Source of the DNA: Streptomyces sp. NRRL F-5122
GTDB taxonomy: Bacteria > Actinomycetota > Actinomycetes > Streptomycetales > Streptomycetaceae
Direction of reading: 5' to 3'
Assembly (NCBI RefSeq): GCF_001507435.1
Contig: NZ_LMWH01000245.1
Location: forward strand, 1-64,000
Length of the DNA: 64,000 nucleotides
Position numbers and translations under genes: made by a program
In this document: piece by piece, positions 44,923-53,105 of the stretch
Numbering within the stretch: the stretch's first letter is position 1
Layout: every line of letters starts with the position of its first letter
Notes under the pieces: model-generated
The model's input: only the letters and a program-made list of their open reading frames with translations
Databases searched by the model: none
What the model was told of the DNA's origin: nothing

Positions 44923-45864
44923 ATGAGCACGATCACCCTCGCGTCGAAGCGCCGCCGGGCGGCGCTTCGCACGCTCGCCTTCATGTCGCCCTGGCTGATC
45001 GGTTTCGCGGTCTTCTTCGCGTACCCGCTGATCTCGACGGTCTACTTCTCGTTCATGCACTACGACGGCTTCAGGCCTCCGTCGTGGAGCGGGACGAAGA
45101 ACTGGACGTACGTCTTCAACGACTATCCGTACTTCTGGCCCGCCCTGCGCAACACCCTGTGGCTGGTGCTCGTCATGGTCAGCCTCCGGGTCGTCTTCGG
45201 ACTCGGCGTCGGCATGCTCATCACCAAGATCAGGACGGGCACGGGCGTCTTCCGCACCCTCTTCTACCTGCCCTACCTCGCCCCGCCCGTCGCCGCGACG
45301 ATGGCCTTCGCCTTCCTCCTCAACCCCGGTACGGGCCCGGTCAACGCGATCCTCGACAAGATCGGGATACCGGCGCCGGGCTGGTTCAACGACCCCACCT
45401 GGTCCAAGCCCGCGCTCACCCTGCTGGCCCTGTGGGGCGTCGGCGACCTGATGGTCATCTTCATGGCGGCGCTGCTCGACGTGCCCAGGGAGCAGTACGA
45501 GGCGGCCGAGCTGGACGGGGCGTCGGCCTGGCAGCGCTTCCGGTACGTCACCCTGCCGAACATCTCGCCGATCGTGATGTTCGCCGTGGTCACCGGCGTG
45601 ATCCAGACCATGCAGTACTACACGCAGCCACTCATCGCCGGAAAGGTCGCCTCGGGCGTCATCCAGGGCGCCGGGACGCAGTTCGAGCCGGGCTATCCGG
45701 AGAAGTCCACGCTCACCCTGCCCCAGCTCGTCTACAACCTCGGCTTCCAGCGCTTCGACTACGGCTCGGCCTGTGTGGTCGCACTCGTGCTCTTCGCCCT
45801 GTCGATGGTGTTCACCGCGTTCCTGATGCGGCGCCGGGGCGGCCTCAATCTGGCAGGTGACTGA
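44923..45864 (+). CDS. csnF: ABC sugar transporter permease CsnF
   Basis: A 313-residue MalF-type permease with six membrane helices. The EAA loop (EQYEAAELDGASAWQRFRYV) contacts the ATPase. It follows csnE by 2 bases and precedes csnG by 2 bases, so the operon is tight. It forms the heterodimeric channel with CsnG for chitosan oligosaccharides. Confidence 0.92.
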   Translation: MSTITLASKRRRAALRTLAFMSPWLIGFAVFFAYPLISTVYFSFMHYDGFRPPSWSGTKNWTYVFNDYPYFWPALRNTLWLVLVMVSLRVVFGLGVGMLITKIRTGTGVFRTLFYLPYLAPPVAATMAFAFLLNPGTGPVNAILDKIGIPAPGWFNDPTWSKPALTLLALWGVGDLMVIFMAALLDVPREQYEAAELDGASAWQRFRYVTLPNISPIVMFAVVTGVIQTMQYYTQPLIAGKVASGVIQGAGTQFEPGYPEKSTLTLPQLVYNLGFQRFDYGSACVVALVLFALSMVFTAFLMRRRGGLNLAGD

Positions 45865-45866
45865 CC

Positions 45867-46760
45867 ATGACCCAAGTACTCGACAAGCCGGTGGAGTCGA
45901 GGACGCCCGTCTCGCCGGCCGAACGCACCGCACGCCGCAAGGCCCTCCTCGAGTGGATAGGCGTCCATTCCCTCGGCGTGGCCGCCGCGCTCTTCTTCAC
46001 CCTGCCTTTCGTGTTCGTGTTCCTGACCTCGCTGATGAGCGACACCCAGGCGCTCAGCCGCGATCTGATCCCGCACACCTGGGAATGGGGCAACTACAAG
46101 AAGGTCTTCGACACACCCGGCTTCCTCACCTGGTGGAAGAACACGCTGATCTACGCGGGCCTCGGCACCGTCCTGACCGTCGTGTCCTCGATCCCGGTGG
46201 CCTACGCACTCGCCAAGTTCCGCTTCCCGGGGCGCAATCTTTCCCTCATGCTGGTGATCTCGATGATGATGCTGCCGCCTCAGGTGATCATCATCCCGAT
46301 GTACCTGTTCTGGGCGAAGCAGCTGGGCCTGTCCGGCACCCTGTGGCCGCTGATCATCCCCATGGCGTTCGGCGACGCGTTCTCCATCTTCCTGCTCCGC
46401 CAGTTCCTGATGACCATCCCCAACGAGTACCTGGACGCCGCGAGGGTCGACGGCTGCGGTGACCTGCGCACGCTGCTCAAGGTCGTCCTGCCGATGGCCA
46501 GGCCGGGCATCGCCGCCGTAGCGCTCTTCCAGTTCTTCTACGCCTGGAACGACTACTTCGGCCCGCAGATCTACGCCTCGGAGAACCCGGGTGCGTGGAC
46601 GCTCAGTTACGGCCTGGAGTCGTTCAAGGGCGCACACCACACCGACTGGAACCTCACCATGGCCGCGACCGTGCTGGTCATGGCCCCCGTGATCCTCGTG
46701 TTCTTCTTCGCCCAGAAGGCGTTCGTCGAAGGTGTCACGCTCACCGGAGTGAAGGGCTAG
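45867..46760 (+). CDS. csnG: ABC sugar transporter permease CsnG
   Basis: A 297-residue MalG-type permease with six helices. The EAA motif is NEYLDAARVDGCGDLRTLLK, and the ending QKAFVEGVTLTGVKG is characteristic of MalG-type proteins. Partner of CsnF. The ribosome site AGGTGA overlaps the end of csnF. Confidence 0.92.
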   Translation: MTQVLDKPVESRTPVSPAERTARRKALLEWIGVHSLGVAAALFFTLPFVFVFLTSLMSDTQALSRDLIPHTWEWGNYKKVFDTPGFLTWWKNTLIYAGLGTVLTVVSSIPVAYALAKFRFPGRNLSLMLVISMMMLPPQVIIIPMYLFWAKQLGLSGTLWPLIIPMAFGDAFSIFLLRQFLMTIPNEYLDAARVDGCGDLRTLLKVVLPMARPGIAAVALFQFFYAWNDYFGPQIYASENPGAWTLSYGLESFKGAHHTDWNLTMAATVLVMAPVILVFFFAQKAFVEGVTLTGVKG

Positions 46761-46767
46761 CAACGCA

Positions 46768-48033
46768 ATGAAACTCACCGTGGTCGGCGGAGGCTCGACC
46801 TACACACCCGAACTCGTCGACGGGTTCGCACGGCTGAGGGACACCCTGCCCGTCGAGGAGCTCGTCCTCGTCGACCCGGCCGCCGAACGCCTCGAGCTGG
46901 TCGGCGGACTGGCCCGGCGCATCTTCGCCAAGCAGGGTCATCCCGGGCGCGTCGTGACGACGAGCGACCTGGACCAGGGGGTCGAGGGCGCCGACGCCGT
47001 GCTGCTCCAGCTGAGGGTCGGCGGCCAGGCCGCGCGGGAGCAGGACGAGACCTGGCCGCTGGAGTGCGGCTGCATCGGCCAGGAGACGACCGGCGCGGGC
47101 GGTCTCGCCAAGTCCCTGCGCACGGTGCCCGTGGTCCTCGACATCGCCGAACGGGTCCGCAACGCCAACCCGAAGGCCTGGATCATCGACTTCACCAATC
47201 CGGTCGGCATCGTCACCCGCGCCTTGCTCCAGGCAGGCCACCGCTCGGTCGGTCTGTGCAACGTGGCGATCGGCTTCCAACGGTCCTTCGCCCGCCTCCT
47301 CGGGGTCACCCCCGCCGACGTCCACCTCGACCATGTGGGCCTCAACCACCTCACCTGGGAGACCGGTGTGCGCCTGGGCGGCCCCGAGGGCGAGAACGTG
47401 TTGCCCAAGCTGATCGCCGAGCACGGCGACTCGATCATCGGGGGCATGGGGCTGCCGCGCGCCCTCCTCGACCGGCTCGGCGCGGTCCCCTCCTACTACC
47501 TGCGCTACTACTACGCGCACGACGAGGTCGTACGGGAACTGAGGACGAAGCCGTCGCGCGCCGCCGAGGTCGCCGCCATGGAGCGGCAGTTGCTGGAGAT
47601 GTACGGCGACCCGGCGCTCGACGAGAAGCCCGCGCTGCTGGCCAAGCGCGGCGGTGCCTACTACTCGGAGGCCGCGGTCGACCTCGCCGCGTCCCTGCTG
47701 GGCGGAGGGGGTTCGCCCTACCAGGTGGTGAACGCGTACAACAAGGGCACGCTGCCCTTCCTGCCGGACGACGCGGTGATCGAGGTGCAGGCGGCGGTGG
47801 GGCCCCAGGGCCCGGCCCCCCTGCCCGTGGCGGAGGTGGACCCGCTGTACGCGGGCCTGATGGCGAACGTGACGGCCTACGAGGAGCTGGCCCTGGAGGC
47901 GGCCCTGCACGGCGGCCGTGACCGCGTCTTCCGGGCGCTGCTCGCCCACCCCCTAGTCGGTCAGTACGCGTACGCCGACGCCCTCACCGATCTGCTGATC
48001 GCGCACAACCGGGAGCACCTCGCGTGGGCCTGA
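46768..48033 (+). CDS. csnH: GH4-family glycosidase CsnH
   Basis: A 421-residue NAD- and metal-dependent glycosidase of family GH4 (6-phospho-beta-glucosidase-like). MKLTVVGGGSTYTPEL is the NAD loop; DFTNPVGIVT, GLCNVAIG (metal-binding Cys) and GLNHLTW (metal-binding His) are present. It probably cleaves imported glucosamine oligosaccharides, perhaps after phosphorylation by CsnK (inference from family and neighbours). Its stop overlaps the csnK start by 10 bases. Confidence 0.9.
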   Translation: MKLTVVGGGSTYTPELVDGFARLRDTLPVEELVLVDPAAERLELVGGLARRIFAKQGHPGRVVTTSDLDQGVEGADAVLLQLRVGGQAAREQDETWPLECGCIGQETTGAGGLAKSLRTVPVVLDIAERVRNANPKAWIIDFTNPVGIVTRALLQAGHRSVGLCNVAIGFQRSFARLLGVTPADVHLDHVGLNHLTWETGVRLGGPEGENVLPKLIAEHGDSIIGGMGLPRALLDRLGAVPSYYLRYYYAHDEVVRELRTKPSRAAEVAAMERQLLEMYGDPALDEKPALLAKRGGAYYSEAAVDLAASLLGGGGSPYQVVNAYNKGTLPFLPDDAVIEVQAAVGPQGPAPLPVAEVDPLYAGLMANVTAYEELALEAALHGGRDRVFRALLAHPLVGQYAYADALTDLLIAHNREHLAWA

Positions 48034-48995
48034 CCGCAAGTGTCCTCGCCATCGACGCGGGCAACAGCAAGACCGACGTCGCCGTCGTGGCAGGCGACGG
48101 CGAGGTCCTCGGCACCGCGCGGGGCGGGGGCTTCAGGCCACCGGTCGTGGGTGTCGAGGCGGCCGTGGACGCCCTGGGCGAGGTCATCGGGGAGGCCTTC
48201 GCCCGGGCCGGGGTCACCGCGGCCGACCATGTCTCGGCCTGTCTCGCCAACGCCGATCTTCCGGTGGAGGAGAAGCAGTTGGCTGCCGCGCTGCGGGCAC
48301 GCGGGTGGGGCACGACCGTGGAGGTGCGCAACGACACCTTCGCCATCCTCCGGGCCGGTGTCTCCGCGCCCCGGGGGGTGGCGGTCGTGTGCGGGGCCGG
48401 CATCAACTGCGTCGGTATGCGTCCCGACGGCCGCACCGCCCGCTTCCCGGCACTCGGCCGTATCTCCGGTGACTGGGGCGGTGGTTGGGGTCTGGCGGAC
48501 GAGGCCCTGTGGTGGGCGGCCCGCGCGGAGGACGGCCGGGGCGGGCCCACAGAACTGGCGCGCACCCTTCCCGCGCACTTCGGGCTCGACTCCATGTACG
48601 CGCTCATCGAGGCGCTCCATCTGGAGCACATCGAGCACAACCGGCGGCACGAGCTGACGCCGGTGCTGTTCGCCACCGCCGGGCAGGGGGATCCGGTGGC
48701 GCGCGCGATCGTCGACCGGCTCGCCGAGGAGGTGGTGGTCATGGCGACGGTCGCACTGACCCGCCTCGACCTGCTCGACGAGGAGACACCCGTCCTGCTC
48801 GGCGGCAGCATCCTCGCCGCCCGCCACCCCCAACTCGACGACCGCGTCCGGGAGCTGCTGACCGTCCGCGCGCCCAAGGCGGTCCCCCAGGTGGTCTCGG
48901 CCCGACCGGTCCTGGGCGCCGCCCTTCTGGGCCTGGACCACGAACGCGCGGCGGGGCGGGCGCACGCGCGGGTGCGGGCCCACTTCGAGCGCTAG
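48024..48995 (+). CDS. csnK: BadF/BcrA-type sugar kinase CsnK
   Basis: A 323-residue actin-fold ATPase related to N-acetylglucosamine kinases. VLAIDAGNSKTDVAVV is phosphate motif 1, RNDTFAILRAG is phosphate motif 2, and GAGINCVG and RISGDWGGGWGL are typical of GlcNAc kinases. It probably phosphorylates glucosamine or its oligosaccharides. The GTG start lies within the end of csnH, so the two are coupled. Last gene of the csn operon. Confidence 0.9.
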   Translation: MGLTASVLAIDAGNSKTDVAVVAGDGEVLGTARGGGFRPPVVGVEAAVDALGEVIGEAFARAGVTAADHVSACLANADLPVEEKQLAAALRARGWGTTVEVRNDTFAILRAGVSAPRGVAVVCGAGINCVGMRPDGRTARFPALGRISGDWGGGWGLADEALWWAARAEDGRGGPTELARTLPAHFGLDSMYALIEALHLEHIEHNRRHELTPVLFATAGQGDPVARAIVDRLAEEVVVMATVALTRLDLLDEETPVLLGGSILAARHPQLDDRVRELLTVRAPKAVPQVVSARPVLGAALLGLDHERAAGRAHARVRAHFER

Positions 48996-49130
48996 CGACC
49001 CCCGGCTCGAGGCCCGGCGCCACCCCTGGGAACCGAACACAGGCACGTCGCGTATTCATGAGCGGGGGTGGTGCGCGGCAACGGCGTGAAGGGGCATCCG
49101 CACAAACGCTGCGATCCGGAAACAAGATCG

Positions 49131-49136
49131 TATAAA
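49131..49136 (+). promoter_or_regulatory. Possible -10 element for the GlnX-PknG cluster
   Basis: TATAAA stands out in very GC-rich surroundings about 110 bases before the first gene of the signalling cluster. No good -35 hexamer is seen at 17-18 bases, so an alternative sigma or activator may be involved. Confidence 0.45.
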
Positions 49137-49243
49137 GGCCTGTGCGGATACCCGTCCCGGCGGCGATACTTGCCGCCGTACACCTGTGTCCGCTCCCACG
49201 CTCCGGGCGGAGGCGACCGACGGATGACCATGGGGGAGGTCGA

Positions 49244-50692
49244 GTGACACACCCGCAGCAGAGCGGCGCGCCACCCGCGACGCCCACGATGCCCGATGCA
49301 CCGGCGCGGGCCACGGCGGGGTCCGGGGGGCGCCGTGCCGCCGTGCCACAGGACCCGCCGGGCCCGCCGAGTCGCACCGCCTTCGCCGAGGGCGCCGACC
49401 GACTGCGCTCGGCCGCCACCACCGAGCCGGGCCGGCTGCGCGTCATCGGTGCCGTCCTCGCCCTGCTCGTCATCGCGTTCGGGGCCGTCACCGCCTGGCA
49501 GATGACCGACCGCTCGAACGCCGCCGACGACGTGCTGCACAGCAGCCAGCCGCTCAGCGCGGGAGCCGCGGACATCTACCGCTCGCTCGCGGACGCCAAC
49601 ACCACCGCCTCCAGCGGCTTCCTGGCCGGCGGCCAGGAGCCCAGGGCGACCACCGAGCGGTACGACCGGGACATCCGAACGGCTGCCGCGGGGCTCGTCA
49701 CGGCGGCCGCCAGCACCGAGCCGGGCTCACCCTCGGCAGCCACCATCACCAAGCTCAACAAGCTGCTTCCGGAGTACAAGGGCCTGATCGAGCGGGCCCG
49801 TGCCAACAACCGGCAGGGCTTCCCGGTGGGCGGCGCCTATCTGCGGACGGCGAACGAGGTGATGCAGAAGCAGATGCTGCCGGCCGCACAGGACCTGTAC
49901 ACCAAGGAGAACGAGCGGCTGCGCTCGGACTACGCCGACGCGACCCCCTACCCATGGTTCGCCATCGCCCTCGGTGTGCTGGCGCTCGCGGCCCTCGGCT
50001 GGACGCAGCGGCGCAACTACCGGCGCACGAACCGCCTGCTGAACCGCGGACTGGTCGCCGCAACGGCCGCCTCGGCGATCGTCCTGCTGTGGACGGTCGT
50101 CGGCCACAGCGTCGCCCGCGCCGGGCTCAACGCCTCCTACGACCACGGCGTCCGCTCGCTGAACGTGCTGCACGACGCGCGCATCGCCTCCCTGAACGCC
50201 CGCGGCAACGAGAACCTGACCCTCGTCAGCCGGGGCGCCGAGACCAAGCAACTGCCCGACGGGACGGTCGAGGACGCGTACGACTACGCGTTCCAGCAGG
50301 ACATGAAGACACTCTCCGCGGGGCTGGCCAAGGCCGTGACACTCGCCGACGACCAGACGGGCAGGGCGCCTGTGACGGCTGCCACCGGCAATATGAAGGT
50401 CTGGCAGCAGCGGCACAAGCAGGCCCGCACCGCCGACGACGACGGCAACTACCAGGCCGCCCTGAACAAGATCATCGGCTCCGCGGCCGACCAGCCGACG
50501 GGTGAGTGCTTCGACAGCGTCGACGAGAACCTGGCGAAGGCGCTGGGCCACGAGGAGAGCGAGTTCCAGCACCGGGCGGGCGACGGCCGGAACGCCATCG
50601 CCGGACTGCCGGTCGGCGCGGCGGTCCTCGCGGTGCTGGCCGCGTCCGGCGCGCTGCTGGGCATCGGACGCAGGCTTTCGGAGTACCGGTGA
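49244..50692 (+). CDS. GlnX-like four-helix membrane sensor
   Basis: A 482-residue membrane protein. A Pro/Ala-rich cytoplasmic N terminus of about 65 residues is followed by helix 1 (VIGAVLALLVIAFGAVTAW), an outer four-helix-bundle-like loop of about 150 residues, helices 2 and 3 (FAIALGVLALAALGW; AASAIVLLWTVVG), a second outer loop, and a last helix near the C terminus. The layout and position next to a GlnH-like and a PknG-like gene match mycobacterial GlnX, which transmits GlnH ligand binding to PknG. The GTG at 49244 follows GGGGGAGG at 4 bases. First gene of a seven-gene cluster. Confidence 0.8.
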   Translation: MTHPQQSGAPPATPTMPDAPARATAGSGGRRAAVPQDPPGPPSRTAFAEGADRLRSAATTEPGRLRVIGAVLALLVIAFGAVTAWQMTDRSNAADDVLHSSQPLSAGAADIYRSLADANTTASSGFLAGGQEPRATTERYDRDIRTAAAGLVTAAASTEPGSPSAATITKLNKLLPEYKGLIERARANNRQGFPVGGAYLRTANEVMQKQMLPAAQDLYTKENERLRSDYADATPYPWFAIALGVLALAALGWTQRRNYRRTNRLLNRGLVAATAASAIVLLWTVVGHSVARAGLNASYDHGVRSLNVLHDARIASLNARGNENLTLVSRGAETKQLPDGTVEDAYDYAFQQDMKTLSAGLAKAVTLADDQTGRAPVTAATGNMKVWQQRHKQARTADDDGNYQAALNKIIGSAADQPTGECFDSVDENLAKALGHEESEFQHRAGDGRNAIAGLPVGAAVLAVLAASGALLGIGRRLSEYR

Positions 50693-50706
50693 GAGGGGGA
50701 CGGGCG

Positions 50707-51711
50707 ATGATCGCTCGACGCCTGAGGGCGAGCCTGAAGGGCTGGGGCGGTGTAGGAGCGATGCTGAGCGTCTGTGTCCTCGCCGTGGCCTTCGCCCTGC
50801 TGCTGCCGCTGACCCACGCGCCCGTGGACTCCGCGCCCGGCTCCGGGAGCACAAGGCTCGCCGAGGCGACCCAGGCCAAGGCCGACACCTGCGGCAAGCA
50901 CCCCGAGCAGCTGAGCCCGCAGCCGTCCGGCGACGAGAGCGGCCCCGCGGTCACGGCCGTCAAGCAGCGCGGTTATCTTTCGGTCGGCGTCGACCAGAAC
51001 AGCTACCGCTGGGGCTACCGCGACCCCAACAGCTCGGGCGGCGACCTCGAGGGCTTCGACATCGACCTCGCCCACGAGATCGCGCGGCAGCTCCTCGGCG
51101 ACCCGAACGCCGTCCGCTTCCACGCGATCCCCACCAACCAGCGCATCCCGGCGATCAAGAGCGGCCAGCTGGACATGGTGGTGCGGACCATGACGATCAC
51201 CTGCGACCGGCTGAAGGAAGTCGCCTTCTCCGACCCGTACTTCGCGACCGGGCAGCAGGTCCTCGCCCCCAAGGCGTCCGGCATCACGGGCTACGACTCG
51301 TCGCTGGCCGGCAAGAAGATCTGCACCGCCGAGGGGTCGACGGCCAACACCGCGCTGACGCAGGACAAGAAGAACCACAAGCTGGCGGCCTCCACGGACA
51401 TCTCCACCACCGTGCCCAATCAGCTCGACTGCCTGGTCAAACTGCAGCTGGGCGAGGTCGACGCGATCGTCACCGACGGCGCGCTCGCCGCGAGCCAGGC
51501 GGCCCAGGACCCGACCGTGGAGCTCAAGGGGAAGCCCTTCACGACCGAGTACTACGGCGTGGCGATGAACAAGGGTGCCGGGGATCTGGTACGCCGGGTC
51601 AACCAGGTGCTCGTGGACTACCGCAAGGACGGCTGGCAGACCTCGTACGACAAATGGCTGTCCCCGACGCTGGGCACGGACTCGGCGGCGTCACGGCCGC
51701 CTTCCTCCTGA
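50707..51711 (+). CDS. GlnH-like amino-acid binding protein
   Basis: A 334-residue periplasmic-binding-protein type 2 of the glutamate/glutamine class: GYLSVGVDQNSYRWGYRDP, GFDIDLAHEIARQLLGDP, VVRTMTITCDRLKEVAFSDP and QLGEVDAIVTDG are all family segments. It should bind an acidic amino acid or its amide outside the cell. Instead of a lipobox it has an uncleaved-looking hydrophobic N terminus (LSVCVLAVAFALLLPL), so it is probably membrane-anchored. No ABC permease genes adjoin, which supports a sensing rather than a transport role. ATG has AGGGGG 7 bases upstream. Confidence 0.87.
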   Translation: MIARRLRASLKGWGGVGAMLSVCVLAVAFALLLPLTHAPVDSAPGSGSTRLAEATQAKADTCGKHPEQLSPQPSGDESGPAVTAVKQRGYLSVGVDQNSYRWGYRDPNSSGGDLEGFDIDLAHEIARQLLGDPNAVRFHAIPTNQRIPAIKSGQLDMVVRTMTITCDRLKEVAFSDPYFATGQQVLAPKASGITGYDSSLAGKKICTAEGSTANTALTQDKKNHKLAASTDISTTVPNQLDCLVKLQLGEVDAIVTDGALAASQAAQDPTVELKGKPFTTEYYGVAMNKGAGDLVRRVNQVLVDYRKDGWQTSYDKWLSPTLGTDSAASRPPSS

Positions 51712-51797
51712 CCGAAGCAACCGACCTGATACCACTGGAGAGTTACCCCCGGCGCACCGGACACGCGCACTGGGCACGACAGGACGAGAGGTGATCG

Positions 51798-53105
51798 ATG
51801 GGCGTCACGGGACCCACCGGGCCGGTGCTGGACCGGGACGAGGTGGACCGTGCGCTGGCGCGGCTCGGCGCGGAGCACGAGGCCATAGAGACCTCGCTCC
51901 TCGCCCTGCAGGACCACGCGGGCCGCAGACTCCTCGAGGGCGCCGAGCTGACGGGCGTCACCAAGGAGCGCTGGACCTCGGCGGAGGCATCGATCACCCT
52001 GCTGTGGACGTACTTCGACGCCTACACGGGCGCTCTGCGACGCGCGCGCGAGATCCGCACCCGGCGGCGCTGGTCCAGCCGTGAGGACCTGGTCGAGCTG
52101 ACCGAGCTGCTGCGCGGCACCGGCGTCACCGTCGCCGGCGGCGGGGCGAACACGTCGGCGGGCGCCGCGCGGCTCAGCGAGCAGTTCACGCTGGCACAGC
52201 TCGTGGAGCGGATGAACGACCTGTACGCCTCCTCGCTCGACATGGTCGTCGCCGCGGACGCGGTGTGGTCGGCCCTGCCCGCCCGGATCGATTTACTGGC
52301 CGCCGAGTTGCAGCGCACCCGGCAGCTCGCGCACTCCGTGGGTGTGCGTCCCGGTGAGCATCCGGCGGGCGACGACCTGGAGCGCATCACCCGCACGCTG
52401 ACCCACCTGCGCGAGCAGGTGATCTCCGACCCCCTCGCCTACTGGGTCCCCTCGCAGGGGAGTTCGGCGCCCGGCGGCGGCAGGCCGGACACATCGACGT
52501 ACGACCGCGAGGCGCGCTCCCTGGAGGACGTGCGCCGGGAGATCGACGCCGTCCTCGCCGTCCGCCAGGACGCGGAGACCCGGCTGGTCAAGCTGCGCGA
52601 CCTGCTCAGCCGTGCCGATCGCACACTGGCCGAGGCCCGCAACGCACGCGGTGAGGTGCTCGCGAAGATCGCCGCCTCGGAGGTGCCCGCGGTCAGCGGT
52701 CCGCCGACCGCGCTGCAGGAGCAACTGGCGACGGCGGCCGAGTACCGCCGACACGCGCAGTGGCACCGTCTGTCGCCGCTCCTGGAATCGCTGGAGCAGG
52801 ACGCCGAGGAGGAACTGCTGCGCGCCCGCGAGTCGCTGACGGCGGTCACCGCTCCCCTCGCGGTCCGTGCCGAGTTGCGCGGACGGCTGGACGCGTACAA
52901 GGCGAAGGTCGCCCGGCACGGACTCGCGGAGGACCCGCTGCTGGTCGAGCGGTACGACGCGGCGCGCCGCATGCTGTGGAGCGCGCCGTGCGACCTCAGG
53001 GTCGCCGAAGAGGCTGTGCTGCGCTACCAGCGGGCTGCCGCGGAACTGCTCGGACCGCGCGTGCCCCGGCAGGGCGAGCCGGCCGATCGTAGGGGGGAAG
53101 CATGA
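51798..53105 (+). CDS. Conserved coiled-coil protein of the PknG cluster
   Basis: A 435-residue soluble, helix-rich protein without a recognised domain. Long charged heptad-like stretches (REARSLEDVRREIDAVLAVR; KLRDLLSRADRTLAEARNAR) predict coiled coils in about 230-400. No signal peptide or membrane helix, so cytoplasmic. It lies between the GlnH-like and PknG-like genes and overlaps the kinase start by 4 bases (ATGA), so it probably works with the kinase, perhaps as an adaptor (inference). Codon 166 is TTA (52293-52295), so its translation, and by coupling possibly that of the kinase, should require bldA tRNA. ATG follows GAGAGG 6 bases upstream. Confidence 0.75.
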   Translation: MGVTGPTGPVLDRDEVDRALARLGAEHEAIETSLLALQDHAGRRLLEGAELTGVTKERWTSAEASITLLWTYFDAYTGALRRAREIRTRRRWSSREDLVELTELLRGTGVTVAGGGANTSAGAARLSEQFTLAQLVERMNDLYASSLDMVVAADAVWSALPARIDLLAAELQRTRQLAHSVGVRPGEHPAGDDLERITRTLTHLREQVISDPLAYWVPSQGSSAPGGGRPDTSTYDREARSLEDVRREIDAVLAVRQDAETRLVKLRDLLSRADRTLAEARNARGEVLAKIAASEVPAVSGPPTALQEQLATAAEYRRHAQWHRLSPLLESLEQDAEEELLRARESLTAVTAPLAVRAELRGRLDAYKAKVARHGLAEDPLLVERYDAARRMLWSAPCDLRVAEEAVLRYQRAAAELLGPRVPRQGEPADRRGEA

